A stretch of DNA of 64,000 bases from Corynebacterium simulans (GTDB taxonomy: Bacteria > Actinomycetota > Actinomycetes > Mycobacteriales > Mycobacteriaceae): contig NZ_CP014634.1 of the NCBI RefSeq assembly GCF_001586215.1, positions 2,232,001-2,296,000 on the forward strand. Direction: 5' to 3'. This document shows, one piece after another, positions 51,719-61,379 of this stretch. Below the pieces are notes generated by a model. It saw nothing but the letters and a program-made list of their open reading frames with translations, was not told where the DNA came from and made no database searches. The first letter of the stretch is position 1; every line of letters starts with the position of its first letter. The translations under genes and the position numbers were made by a program.

Positions 51719-52501
51719 CTAGTCCTCGGGGAAGGGGCTAGTGACGCGATCAGCCAAATCTGCCACCGAATCCAGCACCTGGTTCGGGCGGAATGGATAG
51801 CGCTGGATTTCGCGATCGTCGCTAATGCCAGTGCGCACCAAGATGGTCCGCAGGCCGGCCTCCAAGCCGGACTTCACATCGGTGTCCATGCGGTCACCAA
51901 TCATGACCGTGTTCTCGGAATGCGCGCCTATGTTATTGAGCGCCGAGCGCATCATGACCGGGTTTGGCTTGCCCACGTAATAAGGCTCGCGGTTGGTTGC
52001 CGCGGTAATCAGTGCCGCGACCGCACCCGTTGCCGGCAACACGCCCTGCGGCGCCGGGCCCGTGACATCAGGGTTGGTGGCAATAAAGCGCGCGCCGCTG
52101 CGGATGAGATTAATGGCGGTGGTAATAGCCTCGAAGGAGTAGGTGCGCGTTTCGCCCAGGACCACGAAGTCTGGGTCGTTGTCGGTGAGTACCCAACCTG
52201 CTTCATGGAGGGCCGTCGTCAAGCCGGATTCGCCCACCACATAAGCCTTGCCCTCGCCCGTCTGGGTGGTCAAAAATGCTGCGGTGGCGGTGGCGGAAGT
52301 CCAGATGCGCTCGGCCGGAATCTTCAGGCCCGTGTTGTGCAGGCGCGCGGACAAATCTCGCGGAGTGGACATCGAGTTATTCGTCAGCACCATGAACTCG
52401 ATGTCATTGTCATAGAGCGCCTGGATGAACTTATCAGCGCCGGGCACCATCTCGCCCTCTTTGATGAGGACGCCGTCCATATCGGATAGGTAAGAAATCA
52501 A
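51719..52501 (-). CDS. HAD-family sugar phosphatase (NagD-like)
   Basis: 260 residues. HAD motif I is SDMDGVLIKEG (Asp7 and Asp9), motif II is VLTNNS, and motifs III/IV are in VGKPNP and MIGDRMDTDVKSGLEAGLRT, with the C2-type cap of the IIA subgroup. Such enzymes remove phosphate from small sugar or nucleotide phosphates in the cytosol. It starts 2 bases after the acyl carrier protein gene, so they form one transcript. Confidence 0.88.
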   Translation of the reverse strand: MISYLSDMDGVLIKEGEMVPGADKFIQALYDNDIEFMVLTNNSMSTPRDLSARLHNTGLKIPAERIWTSATATAAFLTTQTGEGKAYVVGESGLTTALHEAGWVLTDNDPDFVVLGETRTYSFEAITTAINLIRSGARFIATNPDVTGPAPQGVLPATGAVAALITAATNREPYYVGKPNPVMMRSALNNIGAHSENTVMIGDRMDTDVKSGLEAGLRTILVRTGISDDREIQRYPFRPNQVLDSVADLADRVTSPFPED

Positions 52502-52503
52502 AG

Positions 52504-52803
52504 CTAAACCTCCATGTGCTTATCTAGGTATTCGGTAAGTTGGCCGACGGTGTGGATGTCTTTCATTGCGGCCTCGTCAAAGCGCACCTTGAAGCGTTCC
52601 TCGGCGCGCACAGCCAGCTCGATGCGCTCGAGCGAATCCACGCCCAAGTCCTCGAGGGCGGCCTCACGCTCTACGCCCTCCGCGCTGCCAGTGACTTTCT
52701 TGATGAGCTCAGCCACCGCGCCGAAAGTGTCTTGGCGCTTATCCTCCTTTTCAGGGGCTTGGTTGAAGCGAGCTTGCAGTTGCGCGGAAAGGTCGTTTGC
52801 CAT
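52504..52803 (-). CDS. acpM: Acyl carrier protein
   Basis: 99 residues, typical ACP length plus a short tail. The phosphopantetheine site is Ser57 in LEDLGVDSLERIELAV. It carries acyl chains for fatty-acid or mycolic-acid synthesis, or for another acyl transfer. Corynebacteria use a multidomain fatty-acid synthase, so this free ACP may serve a separate path; unknown. It is followed at once by nagD and is divergent from an alpha/beta hydrolase. Confidence 0.9.
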   Translation of the reverse strand: MANDLSAQLQARFNQAPEKEDKRQDTFGAVAELIKKVTGSAEGVEREAALEDLGVDSLERIELAVRAEERFKVRFDEAAMKDIHTVGQLTEYLDKHMEV

Positions 52804-52856
52804 GCGTCCTAGTCTAATAGGGTCATATAGGTAGGTGCGGCTATTATGGGAAGGTC

Positions 52857-53867
52857 ATGATTTATAGGGCTCGAGCAAAGACGATTGCGCACAGTTGGGC
52901 GCGCCGTTTGCGGCCGACGCGTCGCAACGAACAGCACCTCATGTACGAGTCCTTGCACAATCACACGGACGAGCCTGGGCTGACTGGAATCGATTCCTTG
53001 GGCACCGTGCGCAACGATGGCCTGGACATCGCGTGGTACGAGGTCGGCCCGCAGGACTCGGACATCACTGTGGTGTTCATCCACGGCTACTGCCTGTCCG
53101 CGGAGGCCTACTACAGTCAGGTGGACTACATGCGCCGGCATTTCCCGGAGGCACGCTGCCTGCTTGTCGACATCCGCGGCCACGGCCTTTCCCCCGAAGT
53201 CACCCCCGCGCAGTGCACGGTGGACGCCGCGGCTGACGACGTCCTCGCTGTCCTTTCCAAGCGCGCCTCCCGTGGCAAGCTCGTGGTCGTGGGGCACTCT
53301 TTGGGCGGAATGGTGGCGCTCAATGTGATTCGCCGCGCGCCGGACGAGGTGTACCAGCGCGTTGACTCGGCGCTGTTAATTGCGACGTCGATGCGCCGCT
53401 TTGCGGCGAAGGGTGTGGCGCAGATTCTCGAGTCGAAGGCGCTGGGCAGTTTGTATAACGCGTGCATGCGGCTGCCGAGGCGGATGGACCGCATCCGCTT
53501 TGAGGTCGCGCAGTGGGTTGCGCCGCTGTTTGCTGCTTTGCTGGCGGGTTTTCCGCAGATGGAGAAGCTGCAGTTCCACGTGGCCATGCTGATGGACACG
53601 CCGCTGTCCAGTTACACGGGCTTCTTTGACGACCTTCTCGACCACTCTGAGTATGCTGCCGCCGACCGTCTGGCCCGCCTGCGAGGCGAGGTCATCGTGG
53701 GTTCAGCCGACATCGTAACCCCGCGCAGCCAGTCGGACGTCATCTTGGAACACTGGCCGGCCGCCCGGCTGACTGAGGTGGACGGCGCAGGCCACATGGT
53801 CATCCTCGAGGAGCCCGAGGCCATCTCGGAGGCGCTTGGCCGACTCTTGGTTCCGTTGGTGGACTAG
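52857..53867 (+). CDS. Alpha/beta hydrolase
   Basis: 336 residues. Oxyanion strand FIHGYC, nucleophile GHSLGGM near 146, acid in a later strand (IVGSADIVTPRSQSD) and His in VDGAGHMVILEEP. Cytosolic, no signal. Family members are lipases, esterases or epoxide hydrolases; the substrate is not evident. Its start lies 53 bases from the divergent ACP gene, hinting at a link to acyl-group metabolism. Start ATG 52857; a later Met at 52941 is possible. Confidence 0.8.
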   Translation: MIYRARAKTIAHSWARRLRPTRRNEQHLMYESLHNHTDEPGLTGIDSLGTVRNDGLDIAWYEVGPQDSDITVVFIHGYCLSAEAYYSQVDYMRRHFPEARCLLVDIRGHGLSPEVTPAQCTVDAAADDVLAVLSKRASRGKLVVVGHSLGGMVALNVIRRAPDEVYQRVDSALLIATSMRRFAAKGVAQILESKALGSLYNACMRLPRRMDRIRFEVAQWVAPLFAALLAGFPQMEKLQFHVAMLMDTPLSSYTGFFDDLLDHSEYAAADRLARLRGEVIVGSADIVTPRSQSDVILEHWPAARLTEVDGAGHMVILEEPEAISEALGRLLVPLVD

Positions 53868-54219
53868 CGTTGCCGCGGCCGCCGGCCCTTTGCCGGCCCT
53901 CTACCGACCACCGCGCGCCTCCGCTTGTTTCCCAGAACCCCCGTAGGTTTGGTCCCATTCGTTTGGTCCCATTCGTTTGGTCCGTTTGTGGGGTAAAGGG
54001 ACCACTAGCGGCTTCTGCCCGGAACCGGTTACTCGTAAAACTACCCTTAGTAGGGGACCCAACCAATGGGACCAGTTGGCCGGTCGGCCAGCGAGTTCGT
54101 TGTACGACAAGCCTGCGCCCTTCTGTGCCCCGGCCGCAACGCAAAACGAGAAGACCGCCCCTTGGCGCCCTGCTAGGAGGGCAACCGAGGAGCGGCCTAA
54201 ACCGTCCTAGAGCGAGTTA
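53868..54219. repeat. Intergenic region with tandem and inverted repeats
   Basis: 352 bases with no gene. A 14-base unit TTTGGTCCCATTCG occurs twice in tandem (53948-53975), with a partial third copy after it. AATGGGACCA at 54065-54074 is the perfect reverse complement of part of each unit. TGGCC-GGTC-GGCCA at 54077-54090 is a further hairpin. These could form alternative RNA folds. No protein or RNA family recognised; aceE's terminator should also be here. Confidence 0.5.
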
Positions 54220-56976
54220 TTACTCCTCGTCAGAGGAGGTGGACTCGGTGGCGGTCGGGTCATCGAGCTTCAGCTTCTTCGCTGCTTCCTCGACGACGGA
54301 ACGCTCCACCTTGCCCTCGCGTGCCAAGCCCTCGAGGACTGCCACGACGATGGACTCGGCATCGATGTTGAAGAAGCGACGAGCGCCCTCGCGGGTGTCG
54401 GAGAAGCCGAAGCCGTCTGCGCCCAGAGCGATGTAGGTGCCCGGAACGTAAGGGCGAATCTGCTCCTGCAGGTCGGTGGTGAAGTCAGAAACACCAACGA
54501 ACGGACCATCAAAGCCCTTGAGCTGCGTGGTGGCGAATGCCTCGGTCGGCTCGACGCCCTTCTGCAGCGCCTCCTTGTTGCGGCGCGCGCCGTCGCGAGC
54601 CAGCTCAACCCAGGAGGTGACAGAGAACAGGGAAGCCTTGACGTCGTAGTCCTTGGCCAGGATGTCCTGTGCGCGCAGCGCCTCGTGCACGCCCACACCG
54701 GAAGCCAGGATGTTGGCCGGGATGGAGCCGGACTCAGCGGTGTTGTAGTGGTAGATGCCCTTGTGCAGGCCCTCGATGTCGAGGTCCTCCGGCTCAGCTG
54801 GCTGGGAGACCGGCTCGTTGTACACGGTCAGGTAGTACATGACTGCCTCGGAGTCTTCGCCGTACATGCGGTTGATGCCGCGGTGGATCAGGTGAGCCAC
54901 CTCGTAGCCGAATGCTGGGTCGTAGGAAATAACAGCCGGGTTGGTGGAAGCCAGAACCGGGGAGTGACCATCCATGTGCTGCAGACCCTCACCGGTCAGG
55001 GTGGTGCGGCCTGCGGTAGCGCCGATGATGAAGCCGCGGCCCAGCTGGTCGCCGGCTGCCCAGAAAGAGTCGCCGGTGCGCTGGAAACCGAACATCGAGT
55101 AGAAGATGTACAGCGGGATCATGGCCTCACCATGGGTGGCGTACGAGGTTGCAGCCGCGGTGAAGGACGCAGTAGCGCCTGCCTCGGAAATGCCCTCGTG
55201 CATGATCTGGCCGTCGGTAGCCTCGCGGTAGGAGAGCATGAGCTCGTTGTCCACTGGCACGTAGTTCTGGCCGCGTGGATTCCAGATCTTCATGGTTGGG
55301 AACCAGGAGTCCATACCGAAGGTACGAGCCTCGTCCGGGATGATCGGAACGATGCGCTTGCCCAGCTCCTTATCACGCATGAGCTCCTTGAAGGTACGCA
55401 CAAGCGCCATGGTGGTAGCAACGTTCTGCTTGCCCGAGCCCTTACGCACGGAGCGCAGCTTCTCGATGCCCGGAGTGACCAGCGGGGTGAACTTGTCACG
55501 GCGCTCCGGCAAGAAGCCGCCGAGTTCTTTACGACGCTCCAGCATGTACTTGATTTCCGGTGCGTCCTCGCCTGGGTGGTAGTACGGCGGTGCGTAAGGA
55601 TCCTGCTCGAGAACTTCGTCGGAGATCGGGATTTCCTGCTTGTCGCGGAAGAGCTTCAGATCCTCCAGAGTCAGCTTCTTCATCTGGTGGGTTGCGTTGC
55701 GGCCCTCGAAGTTGTGGCCCAGGCCGTAGCCCTTAATGGTGTGGGCCAGGATGACGGTCGGCTTGCCAGTGCCCTTGTTGGACAGTGCCTTCGCGTAAGC
55801 AGCGTAGATCTTGCGGTAGTCGTGGCCACCGCGGCGCAGGGCCCAGACCTCGTCATCGGAAAGATCCTCAACCAGCTTGAGGGTGCGCTCGTCGCGGCCG
55901 AAGAAGTGCTCGCGGACATACGCGCCGTCGTTTGCCTTGAAGGTCTGGTAGTCACCATCCGAGGTGGTGTTCATGATGTTGACCAGGGCGCCTTCTTTAT
56001 CGGCGTCGAGAAGCTTGTCCCAACCGCGGCCCCAGATGACCTTGATGACGTTCCAGCCAGCGCCGCGGAAGAAGGACTCTAGCTCCTGGATGATCTGGGT
56101 ATTGCCGCGGACCGGGCCGTCGAGACGCTGCAGGTTGCAGTTGATGACGAAGGTGAGGTTATCGAGCTCGTAGAGCGCGGCGGTCTGCAGGAGGCCGCGG
56201 GACTCTGGCTCGTCCATCTCACCGTCACCCAGGAAGGCCCAGACGTGCTGATCGGAGGTGTCCTTGATGCCGCGGGTCTCCAGGTACTTGTTAAAGCGTG
56301 CCTGGTAGATAGCGTTCATCGGGCCGATGCCCATGGAAACGGTTGGGAACTCCCAGAAGTCAGGCATCAGACGCGGGTGCGGGTAGGAAGGCAGACCCTT
56401 GCCTTCGCCGCGGGAAACTTCCTGGCGGAATCCGTCGAGGTCTTCTTCGCTGAGGCGGCCTTCCATGAACGCGCGGGCGTACATGCCCGGGGAAGCGTGA
56501 CCCTGGAAGAAGATCTGGTCACCGCCGGAAGGATCGTCCTTGCCTTTGAAGAAGTGGTTCAGGCCGACCTCGTAAAGCGGGGCCGCGCCCGCGTAGGTGG
56601 AAATGTGGCCGCCGACGCCGATGCCTGGGCGCTGCGCGCGGTGCACCATGATTGCTGCGTTCCAACGGATCCAGCGGCGGTAGCGCTTCTCCAGCTCTTC
56701 GTCACCTGGGAACTCCGGCTCCATGTTGGTCGGGATGGTGTTGACGAAGTCAGTGGAGGTCAGGGCGGGCATCGGAACGCGCTTGGCGGTCGCACGCTCG
56801 AGCAGGCGGAGCATGAGGAAGCGGGCGCGTTCTGGATCGGCGTGATCCAGCAGGCCGTCGAGGGATTCCATCCACTCGCGGGTTTCCTCGGGATCGCTGT
56901 CGTGCAGGTAAGAAGCAACTCCGTCGCGGACGATCGGGAAGTTGGACTCATCCTTTACGGCGTCCTGGTCGGCCAT
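54220..56976 (-). CDS. aceE: Pyruvate dehydrogenase E1 component
   Basis: 918 residues, the length of homodimeric E1. AGGAGG lies 5 bases upstream of ATG 56976. Motifs: [42 protein letters not shown], thiamine-diphosphate fold [20 protein letters not shown] with the following [13 protein letters not shown], and the second-domain [21 protein letters not shown]. It decarboxylates pyruvate and feeds acetyl groups to the E2 lipoyl domains. In Corynebacterium, E1 forms a supercomplex with OGDH subunits. Single-gene unit. Confidence 0.97.
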   Translation of the reverse strand: MADQDAVKDESNFPIVRDGVASYLHDSDPEETREWMESLDGLLDHADPERARFLMLRLLERATAKRVPMPALTSTDFVNTIPTNMEPEFPGDEELEKRYRRWIRWNAAIMVHRAQRPGIGVGGHISTYAGAAPLYEVGLNHFFKGKDDPSGGDQIFFQGHASPGMYARAFMEGRLSEEDLDGFRQEVSRGEGKGLPSYPHPRLMPDFWEFPTVSMGIGPMNAIYQARFNKYLETRGIKDTSDQHVWAFLGDGEMDEPESRGLLQTAALYELDNLTFVINCNLQRLDGPVRGNTQIIQELESFFRGAGWNVIKVIWGRGWDKLLDADKEGALVNIMNTTSDGDYQTFKANDGAYVREHFFGRDERTLKLVEDLSDDEVWALRRGGHDYRKIYAAYAKALSNKGTGKPTVILAHTIKGYGLGHNFEGRNATHQMKKLTLEDLKLFRDKQEIPISDEVLEQDPYAPPYYHPGEDAPEIKYMLERRKELGGFLPERRDKFTPLVTPGIEKLRSVRKGSGKQNVATTMALVRTFKELMRDKELGKRIVPIIPDEARTFGMDSWFPTMKIWNPRGQNYVPVDNELMLSYREATDGQIMHEGISEAGATASFTAAATSYATHGEAMIPLYIFYSMFGFQRTGDSFWAAGDQLGRGFIIGATAGRTTLTGEGLQHMDGHSPVLASTNPAVISYDPAFGYEVAHLIHRGINRMYGEDSEAVMYYLTVYNEPVSQPAEPEDLDIEGLHKGIYHYNTAESGSIPANILASGVGVHEALRAQDILAKDYDVKASLFSVTSWVELARDGARRNKEALQKGVEPTEAFATTQLKGFDGPFVGVSDFTTDLQEQIRPYVPGTYIALGADGFGFSDTREGARRFFNIDAESIVVAVLEGLAREGKVERSVVEEAAKKLKLDDPTATESTSSDEE

Positions 56977-57160
56977 TTAAACCTCCTAGATTGGTTTTAC
57001 ACAGTTTGCATCCCAGGATACGCGTACCCTGATCATCTGTGTGTGTGAAGGGGGTTAATAGTCATATGTGGCCGGTGAAAGGTGCTATTTGCTAACTTTG
57101 CAAAACTTCTGTGTGCAGTAAATCTCCTGTGTAATCGCGAAAACTACTGTGTAAGGCGTT

Positions 57161-57598
57161 ATGATCTTGCTCATGCCAGAAAATGGAAGGAATAAAGCAG
57201 TGGCTGATGCGGCCAGCAAGCTCGGAATCACCGAGGGGCAGATTGCCCTTGAACTCGGGTGGGACGAGGATTGCGATTCCAGCATCTCCGAATCTATTGA
57301 GGATGTCCTTGGAGAGGATTTCCTCGATGAAGAAACCGACGAGCTTTGCGACGTCGTGCTTCTTTGGTGGCGCGCCGAAGACGGCGACCTCGTCGATGGT
57401 CTTGTCGATGCAACCCGCCCGCTAGGGGACTCTGGCCGGATCTGGCTTATGACCCCAGGGGCAGGCAAGCCGGGCAACCTCGCGCCGGGTGACATCTCCG
57501 AGTCCGCTCAGCTCGCAGGCTTGGTGCAGACTAAAGCGGAGCGCCTAGGCGAGTGGCAAGGTTCTTGTTTGGTTGCTCGCGGATATACCAAGAAATAA
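57161..57598 (+). CDS. DUF3052 protein
   Basis: 145 residues (ATG 57161; another ATG at 57173). Acidic, with AASKLGITEGQIALELGWDE at the start and ALVQTKAERLGEW-type sequence near the end (LAGLVQTKAERLGEWQGSCL). The DUF3052 family is actinobacterial and frequently lies next to aceE. Its biochemical role is unknown. Divergent from aceE across a 184-base promoter region. Confidence 0.85.
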   Translation: MILLMPENGRNKAVADAASKLGITEGQIALELGWDEDCDSSISESIEDVLGEDFLDEETDELCDVVLLWWRAEDGDLVDGLVDATRPLGDSGRIWLMTPGAGKPGNLAPGDISESAQLAGLVQTKAERLGEWQGSCLVARGYTKK

Positions 57599-57663
57599 CT
57601 TTTACCAGGCGATTTGTTAGCTAACGCTTGTGTGGGCTAATCTTATGCAAGCGTTAACGCAAT

Positions 57664-57736
57664 GCGGCTTTAGCTCAGCTGGAAGAGCAACTGGTTTACA
57701 CCCAGTAGGTCGGGGGTTCGATCCCCTCAGGCCGCA
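57664..57736 (+). tRNA. tRNA-Val (anticodon TAC)
   Basis: A complete cloverleaf: acceptor GCGGCTT/AGGCCGC with discriminator A, D-arm GCTC/GAGC, anticodon stem ACTGG/CCAGT with loop TTTACAC, and T-arm GGGGG-TTCGATC-CCCTC. CCA is encoded at 57737-57739. Confidence 0.95.
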
Positions 57737-57744
57737 CCATTGTG

Positions 57745-57790
57745 AAGTCTCGAGACATCGTTCCTTTGGATGGTGTCTCGAGACTTTTTG
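57745..57790 (+). terminator. Terminator of tRNA-Val
   Basis: AGTCTCGAGACA pairs perfectly with TGTCTCGAGACT around a ~16-base loop, followed by TTTTTG. It directly follows the tRNA. Confidence 0.9.
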
Positions 57791-57940
57791 TTTCCTTCAA
57801 ACGCCCTTCGCATTGCCAGGCGTGGTTTCATGTACCGATATATGTAAATAGCGGCCAGAAACCTGGTGATTCAGGCACGCTAAATACACACAGAGGTACA
57901 CACGCCGTGGACTGTCTTCAGTTTCCTTAATATGGGCTGC

Positions 57941-58065
57941 CTACGCGGTATTCTGCTCTAGCCATGCGTTGATGCCGCCGCGCAGGGAGTAGACCTGCGT
58001 GTAGCCGCGCTCGCGCAGTGGGGCGACGGCTTGGGCGGAGCGGCTGTCTGGGCGGAAGCCCGCAA
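57941..58065 (-). pseudogene. C-terminal remnant of a rhodanese gene
   Basis: The minus strand reads GFRPDSRSAQAVAPLRERGY, then TQVYSLRGGINAWLEQNTA-stop. This matches the end of rhodanese domains (CRTGNRS..A...L...G...V..L.GG..AW) with the catalytic Cys replaced or lost. No start and no N-terminal domain are present; DNA beyond 58065 differs. Confidence 0.7.
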
Positions 58066-58200
58066 ATGGTGAGGAGGGATGGGTATATCCAGGCTACTCA
58101 CGTCACACTGGTTGCTTTGAGGAACAAGAGTTGCGGGGCGACCTCACCATTTGGATGCAAAGGGCGCTAAGCCGCCGTAAATGGTGAGGTCGGCGGCTTA
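58064..58200. repeat. Interlocked inverted repeats downstream of the SURF1 gene
   Basis: GACCTCACCATTT (58140-58152) is a perfect 13-base complement of AAATGGTGAGGTC (58179-58191). TAAGCCGCC (58168-58176), inside that loop, is a perfect complement of GGCGGCTTA (58192-58200), which includes the SURF1 stop codon. A third copy, AAATGGTGAGG, lies at 58064. The two stems interlock, so in the minus-strand RNA they could form either one stem at a time or a pseudoknot-like fold. Possible terminator or repeat element. Confidence 0.55.
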
Positions 58201-59187
58201 GAAGCGTTCCTGGCCGCGTTCGCGGATCTTTTCATAAAAATCCGGCTTGGAGTCGCCGTAGCGGGAACGGCTGCGACGCGAAGGCGTCGTGTCTGCACGC
58301 GGGGTGGATTCCGCGGCGGCCGCGGGCTCCGTGGTTTCCTTTACGGAATCCGTGGAAGGGCTTGCAGTGGGGGCAGAGTCTGCAGCAGAGCCAGGGCCTG
58401 CAGTGGGGGCAGAAGCGCCCTCTGCGCTGGTGGCAGCCCGTAATGCCGCTTCTTCCTCGAGGGCCCGGCGGCGTTCGCGGATTTCGGACCACACGAAGTA
58501 GCCCAAGCCCAGCGGCGCCATGATGCCGAAGGCAATCCACTGGTAGCCATAAGACAAGTGGTTACCGCGGTCGAGCTGCGGGACCTCCAAGGCGGTCAGC
58601 TCACCGGGTTGCTCAGGCGAGAGCTGGATGTAGTCGTGGCCCAACTTTGTATCGGTAAGCGAGGCTACCTCTTCGGTGTGAATTGAGTAGACCTGCTCGT
58701 AGCCTTCTTGATCAATCGGCGCAGAGGAGTGCTTCGGCTCGTCCGCGCGAATCATTCCGACAATTGTGGTCTCTCCGGCAGGAGCCTTAGGAATCGAGGG
58801 CACGGTGTTTCCCTCACCAGCGGCAATCCAGCCGCGGTTGACCAGCATGGTCAGGCCAGAGTCCGTGCGGAAGGGTACCAATGACTGGTATACCGCACCC
58901 GAAGAAACCGGACGCAGGCGCAGTAGCACTTCCTCATCAGCCAAGTAGCGTCCGTGGAGGGTAGCGCGGGACCATTCATCATCTGCGATGGCACCCTCAG
59001 AATCAACGACCTCAGAAAGCGGGCGTGGGTCCGCCTCATAAGCCTGGGCGATGAGATGATTGCGTTCCACAATTTGGTCATCTTTGCCCAGCTGCCAGGG
59101 CGCTAGCACCGTGAAAGCAAAGTAGGAAAAGGTCACCACGAAGATGAGCAGCAGAACCCATCCCGGCTTGAGGAACGTCTTTAACAT
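58198..59187 (-). CDS. SURF1-family cytochrome oxidase assembly protein
   Basis: 329 residues. A first membrane helix (WVLLLIFVVTFSYFAFTVLA) and a second near 215-235 (YQWIAFGIMAPLGLGYFVW) flank an outer domain with ATLHGRYLADEEVLLRLRPV and LVNRGWIAAGE, the SURF1 signatures. A cytosolic Ala/Ser/Pro-rich and basic tail (about 240-329) is longer than usual. It helps haem a insertion in aa3 oxidase. It starts 9 bases after the phosphatase gene, so they are co-transcribed. Confidence 0.88.
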   Translation of the reverse strand: MLKTFLKPGWVLLLIFVVTFSYFAFTVLAPWQLGKDDQIVERNHLIAQAYEADPRPLSEVVDSEGAIADDEWSRATLHGRYLADEEVLLRLRPVSSGAVYQSLVPFRTDSGLTMLVNRGWIAAGEGNTVPSIPKAPAGETTIVGMIRADEPKHSSAPIDQEGYEQVYSIHTEEVASLTDTKLGHDYIQLSPEQPGELTALEVPQLDRGNHLSYGYQWIAFGIMAPLGLGYFVWSEIRERRRALEEEAALRAATSAEGASAPTAGPGSAADSAPTASPSTDSVKETTEPAAAAESTPRADTTPSRRSRSRYGDSKPDFYEKIRERGQERF

Positions 59188-59196
59188 GCCCTTATC

Positions 59197-59685
59197 CTAG
59201 ACCCGCTGCTCGCGAATCCAATCCAGCAGGCCAGGCACGGCTGCTTCGATTTCCTTGCGCGTTCGCGCGAAGTCCTCCTCCGTGCCGTAGTAAGGATCCT
59301 CCACGTCGAGCTCCTCGGCATTCGGGTCGAAGCTGCGCATCAAACGAACGCGCTCCGGGTCGATACCTCGCTCGATGAGGGCGTCGCGGTGGCCGGAATC
59401 CATCGCGATAAAAAGATCCGCATCCATGTGCTCAGGGCCGAGTTTCGCCGCGCGGTGGGTTGCGCCGTCGTGGCCGCCGCTGCGCAGCTCCGCGATGGCG
59501 CGCGGGTCCGCGCCCTGGCCCACATGCCAGCCGCCCAATCCGCAGGAAGAGGTACGGGCGACGAGATCTAGCATGTCGGTCTCCATGGCATCGCGAACGA
59601 TGATTTCCGCCATGGGGGAGCGGCAAATATTGCCCGTGCAGACGAACACGAGGTGCAATGCGGAGGGGTTGTCCTCAGAAGTCAT
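59197..59685 (-). CDS. Low-molecular-weight protein tyrosine phosphatase
   Basis: 162 residues. The P-loop is VCTGNICRSPMAE with Cys16 and Arg22, and the general acid is in EDPYYG near residue 131. It removes phosphate from phosphotyrosine proteins, for example in cell-wall or exopolysaccharide control. It is first in a two-gene unit with SURF1. Start ATG 59685. Confidence 0.92.
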   Translation of the reverse strand: MTSEDNPSALHLVFVCTGNICRSPMAEIIVRDAMETDMLDLVARTSSCGLGGWHVGQGADPRAIAELRSGGHDGATHRAAKLGPEHMDADLFIAMDSGHRDALIERGIDPERVRLMRSFDPNAEELDVEDPYYGTEEDFARTRKEIEAAVPGLLDWIREQRV

Positions 59686-59800
59686 GGGGGTTTAGACCTC
59701 TTATAAGCAAATAGAGCGATTTCTGAACGAAAGCTAGGATAGTGCAGCAGCGCGCAGAGAGCGAAAACATAGCGAATAATGCATTAAGGAGCCTTAAGTC

Positions 59801-60631
59801 ATGGCGCAGACAACCGTTGGCGATATCCGCCGCGTCCTCGAGGAAGCCTACCCGCCGCACCTGGCCGAAAAGTGGGATGCCGTGGGCCTTATCTGCGGTG
59901 ATCCGGAAGACGAGGTGGGAAAGGTGGCCTTCGCCCTCGACTGCACCCAGCAGGTTGCAGAAAAGGCAGTGGAGATGGGCGCGCAGATGCTAGTTGTGCA
60001 CCACCCTTTGCTCCTGCGCGGGGTGACTTCCGTGGCAGCGGATACGCCAAAGGGCAAGGTCATCCATACCTTGCTCAAGGGCGGCGTCGCCTTGTTCGCA
60101 GCACACACTAATGCGGATAAGGCCCGCCCTGGCGTTAACGATAAGCTCGCTGAGCTGGTGGGCATCGAGCCGGGACGCCCGATTATCCCGCACGCGCTTT
60201 CCGACGCCGAGGTCAGCGAGACCAGCCTCGGCCTCGGGCGCATCGGCGAGCTGCCCGAGCCAATGACTCTGCGCGAATTTACGCAGCAGGTCGCAAACGC
60301 GCTTCCGGAGACGGCCTGGGGAATTCGCGCGGCGGGTGACCCAGATGGCGTCGTCAAGCGCGTGGCGGTCTCGAGTGGCTCCGGTGATTCCTTCCTGGAT
60401 GCCGCTCGTGAGCTGGGCGTGGATGTGTATGTGACCTCGGATCTGCGCCACCACCCCGTGGACGAGCACCTGCGTGCAGGCGGACCTGCCGTGGTTGATA
60501 CTGCCCACTGGGCCAGCGAATTTCCATGGACTACGCAGGCGCGCGATATCGTGGAAAAGGCTTACAAGGTGGATACTGAAATCATCGAGCTGCGCACCGA
60601 CCCGTGGACATTGTCCGTCCACGGAAAATAA
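59801..60631 (+). CDS. Nif3-like dinuclear metal protein
   Basis: 276 residues, the shorter form of the family. Metal ligands are visible in LVVHHPLLLRG, AAHTNADKARPGVND and the C-terminal TSDLRHHPVDEHLRAGGPAV-VDTAHW. The family is thought to be a GTP cyclohydrolase-like or hydrolase enzyme of unknown substrate. First of three closely spaced genes with the zinc-ribbon and RNase H genes. Confidence 0.9.
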   Translation: MAQTTVGDIRRVLEEAYPPHLAEKWDAVGLICGDPEDEVGKVAFALDCTQQVAEKAVEMGAQMLVVHHPLLLRGVTSVAADTPKGKVIHTLLKGGVALFAAHTNADKARPGVNDKLAELVGIEPGRPIIPHALSDAEVSETSLGLGRIGELPEPMTLREFTQQVANALPETAWGIRAAGDPDGVVKRVAVSSGSGDSFLDAARELGVDVYVTSDLRHHPVDEHLRAGGPAVVDTAHWASEFPWTTQARDIVEKAYKVDTEIIELRTDPWTLSVHGK

Positions 60632-60665
60632 TCGCCTCGGGAAGACCTGCCATAAGGAGAACTAA

Positions 60666-61379
60666 ATGAAACTGTCGAAGCAACTGCAGTCTGTCCTGCT
60701 GGAACTTGCCAACCTCGAGCGTTCCCAGGGTGTTACGGGAGAAAAGACCATTCCGGAGCAGCAGGAGTACGAAAAGGCGCAGCTTGAGCACAAGCGGCTT
60801 GTCGACGCCGCCGGTTCCGCCCAGCTCGCCGTTGACGACATGGAGATGGAAATCCTGCGTATCCAGGCCGATGAGCGCAAGCTGCGCCAGCGCGAGCGCG
60901 ACGATAAGGCTCAGTTGGGCGCCGAGGTTGACCCGGAGCGTCGTAAAGACTTGGAGCATGACTTGTATGCGGCAAAGTCTCGCATCGCGGATTTGATGAG
61001 CGAGCTGCAGGAAGCTCACAACGAGATTCATGCGCTGCGCTCGAACCGCGACGTGCACGGTGCGCGTGTGGATGAGTCCCAGCGCAAGTTGGAAAAGCTT
61101 GCGCGTGCTGCGGAGGCGGCGCAGGAAGCAGTGGATAACCGCCCGGATCCGGTAGTCCGCATTGCGGAGCTGCGCGAGCAGCTGCCTGCCGACGTCCTGG
61201 AAAGCTACGATTCCGTGCGCCACGAAAACGGTGTCGGTGCGGCGGCCTTCAAGGGTCGCGCATGTGGTGGCTGCTTCATCGTGCTGCCGCCGGCAGAGCA
61301 GAATGCGGTGCGTAACGCCCCCGCCGAGGTCCTGCCGCAGTGCGGCGATTGCGGCTCCTACCTGGTGCGCCCGGCCTAA
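60666..61379 (+). CDS. Coiled-coil protein with C4-type zinc ribbon
   Basis: 237 residues. A long coiled coil spans about residues 15-170 (such as EYEKAQLEHKRLVDAAGSAQ). The C-terminal zinc ribbon has Cys pairs in GRACGGCFIVL and LPQCGDCGSYLVRPA. Similar proteins occur across Actinobacteria between Nif3 and RNase H genes; role unknown, likely nucleic-acid-binding. The stop overlaps the next ATG (TAATG). Confidence 0.88.
   Translation: MKLSKQLQSVLLELANLERSQGVTGEKTIPEQQEYEKAQLEHKRLVDAAGSAQLAVDDMEMEILRIQADERKLRQRERDDKAQLGAEVDPERRKDLEHDLYAAKSRIADLMSELQEAHNEIHALRSNRDVHGARVDESQRKLEKLARAAEAAQEAVDNRPDPVVRIAELREQLPADVLESYDSVRHENGVGAAAFKGRACGGCFIVLPPAEQNAVRNAPAEVLPQCGDCGSYLVRPA

Noticed and set aside
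54685..56082. A 465-codon open frame antisense to aceE
   Set aside because: aceE is certain on the other strand; the antisense product is Val/His/Leu-rich without domain features, a usual GC-bias shadow.
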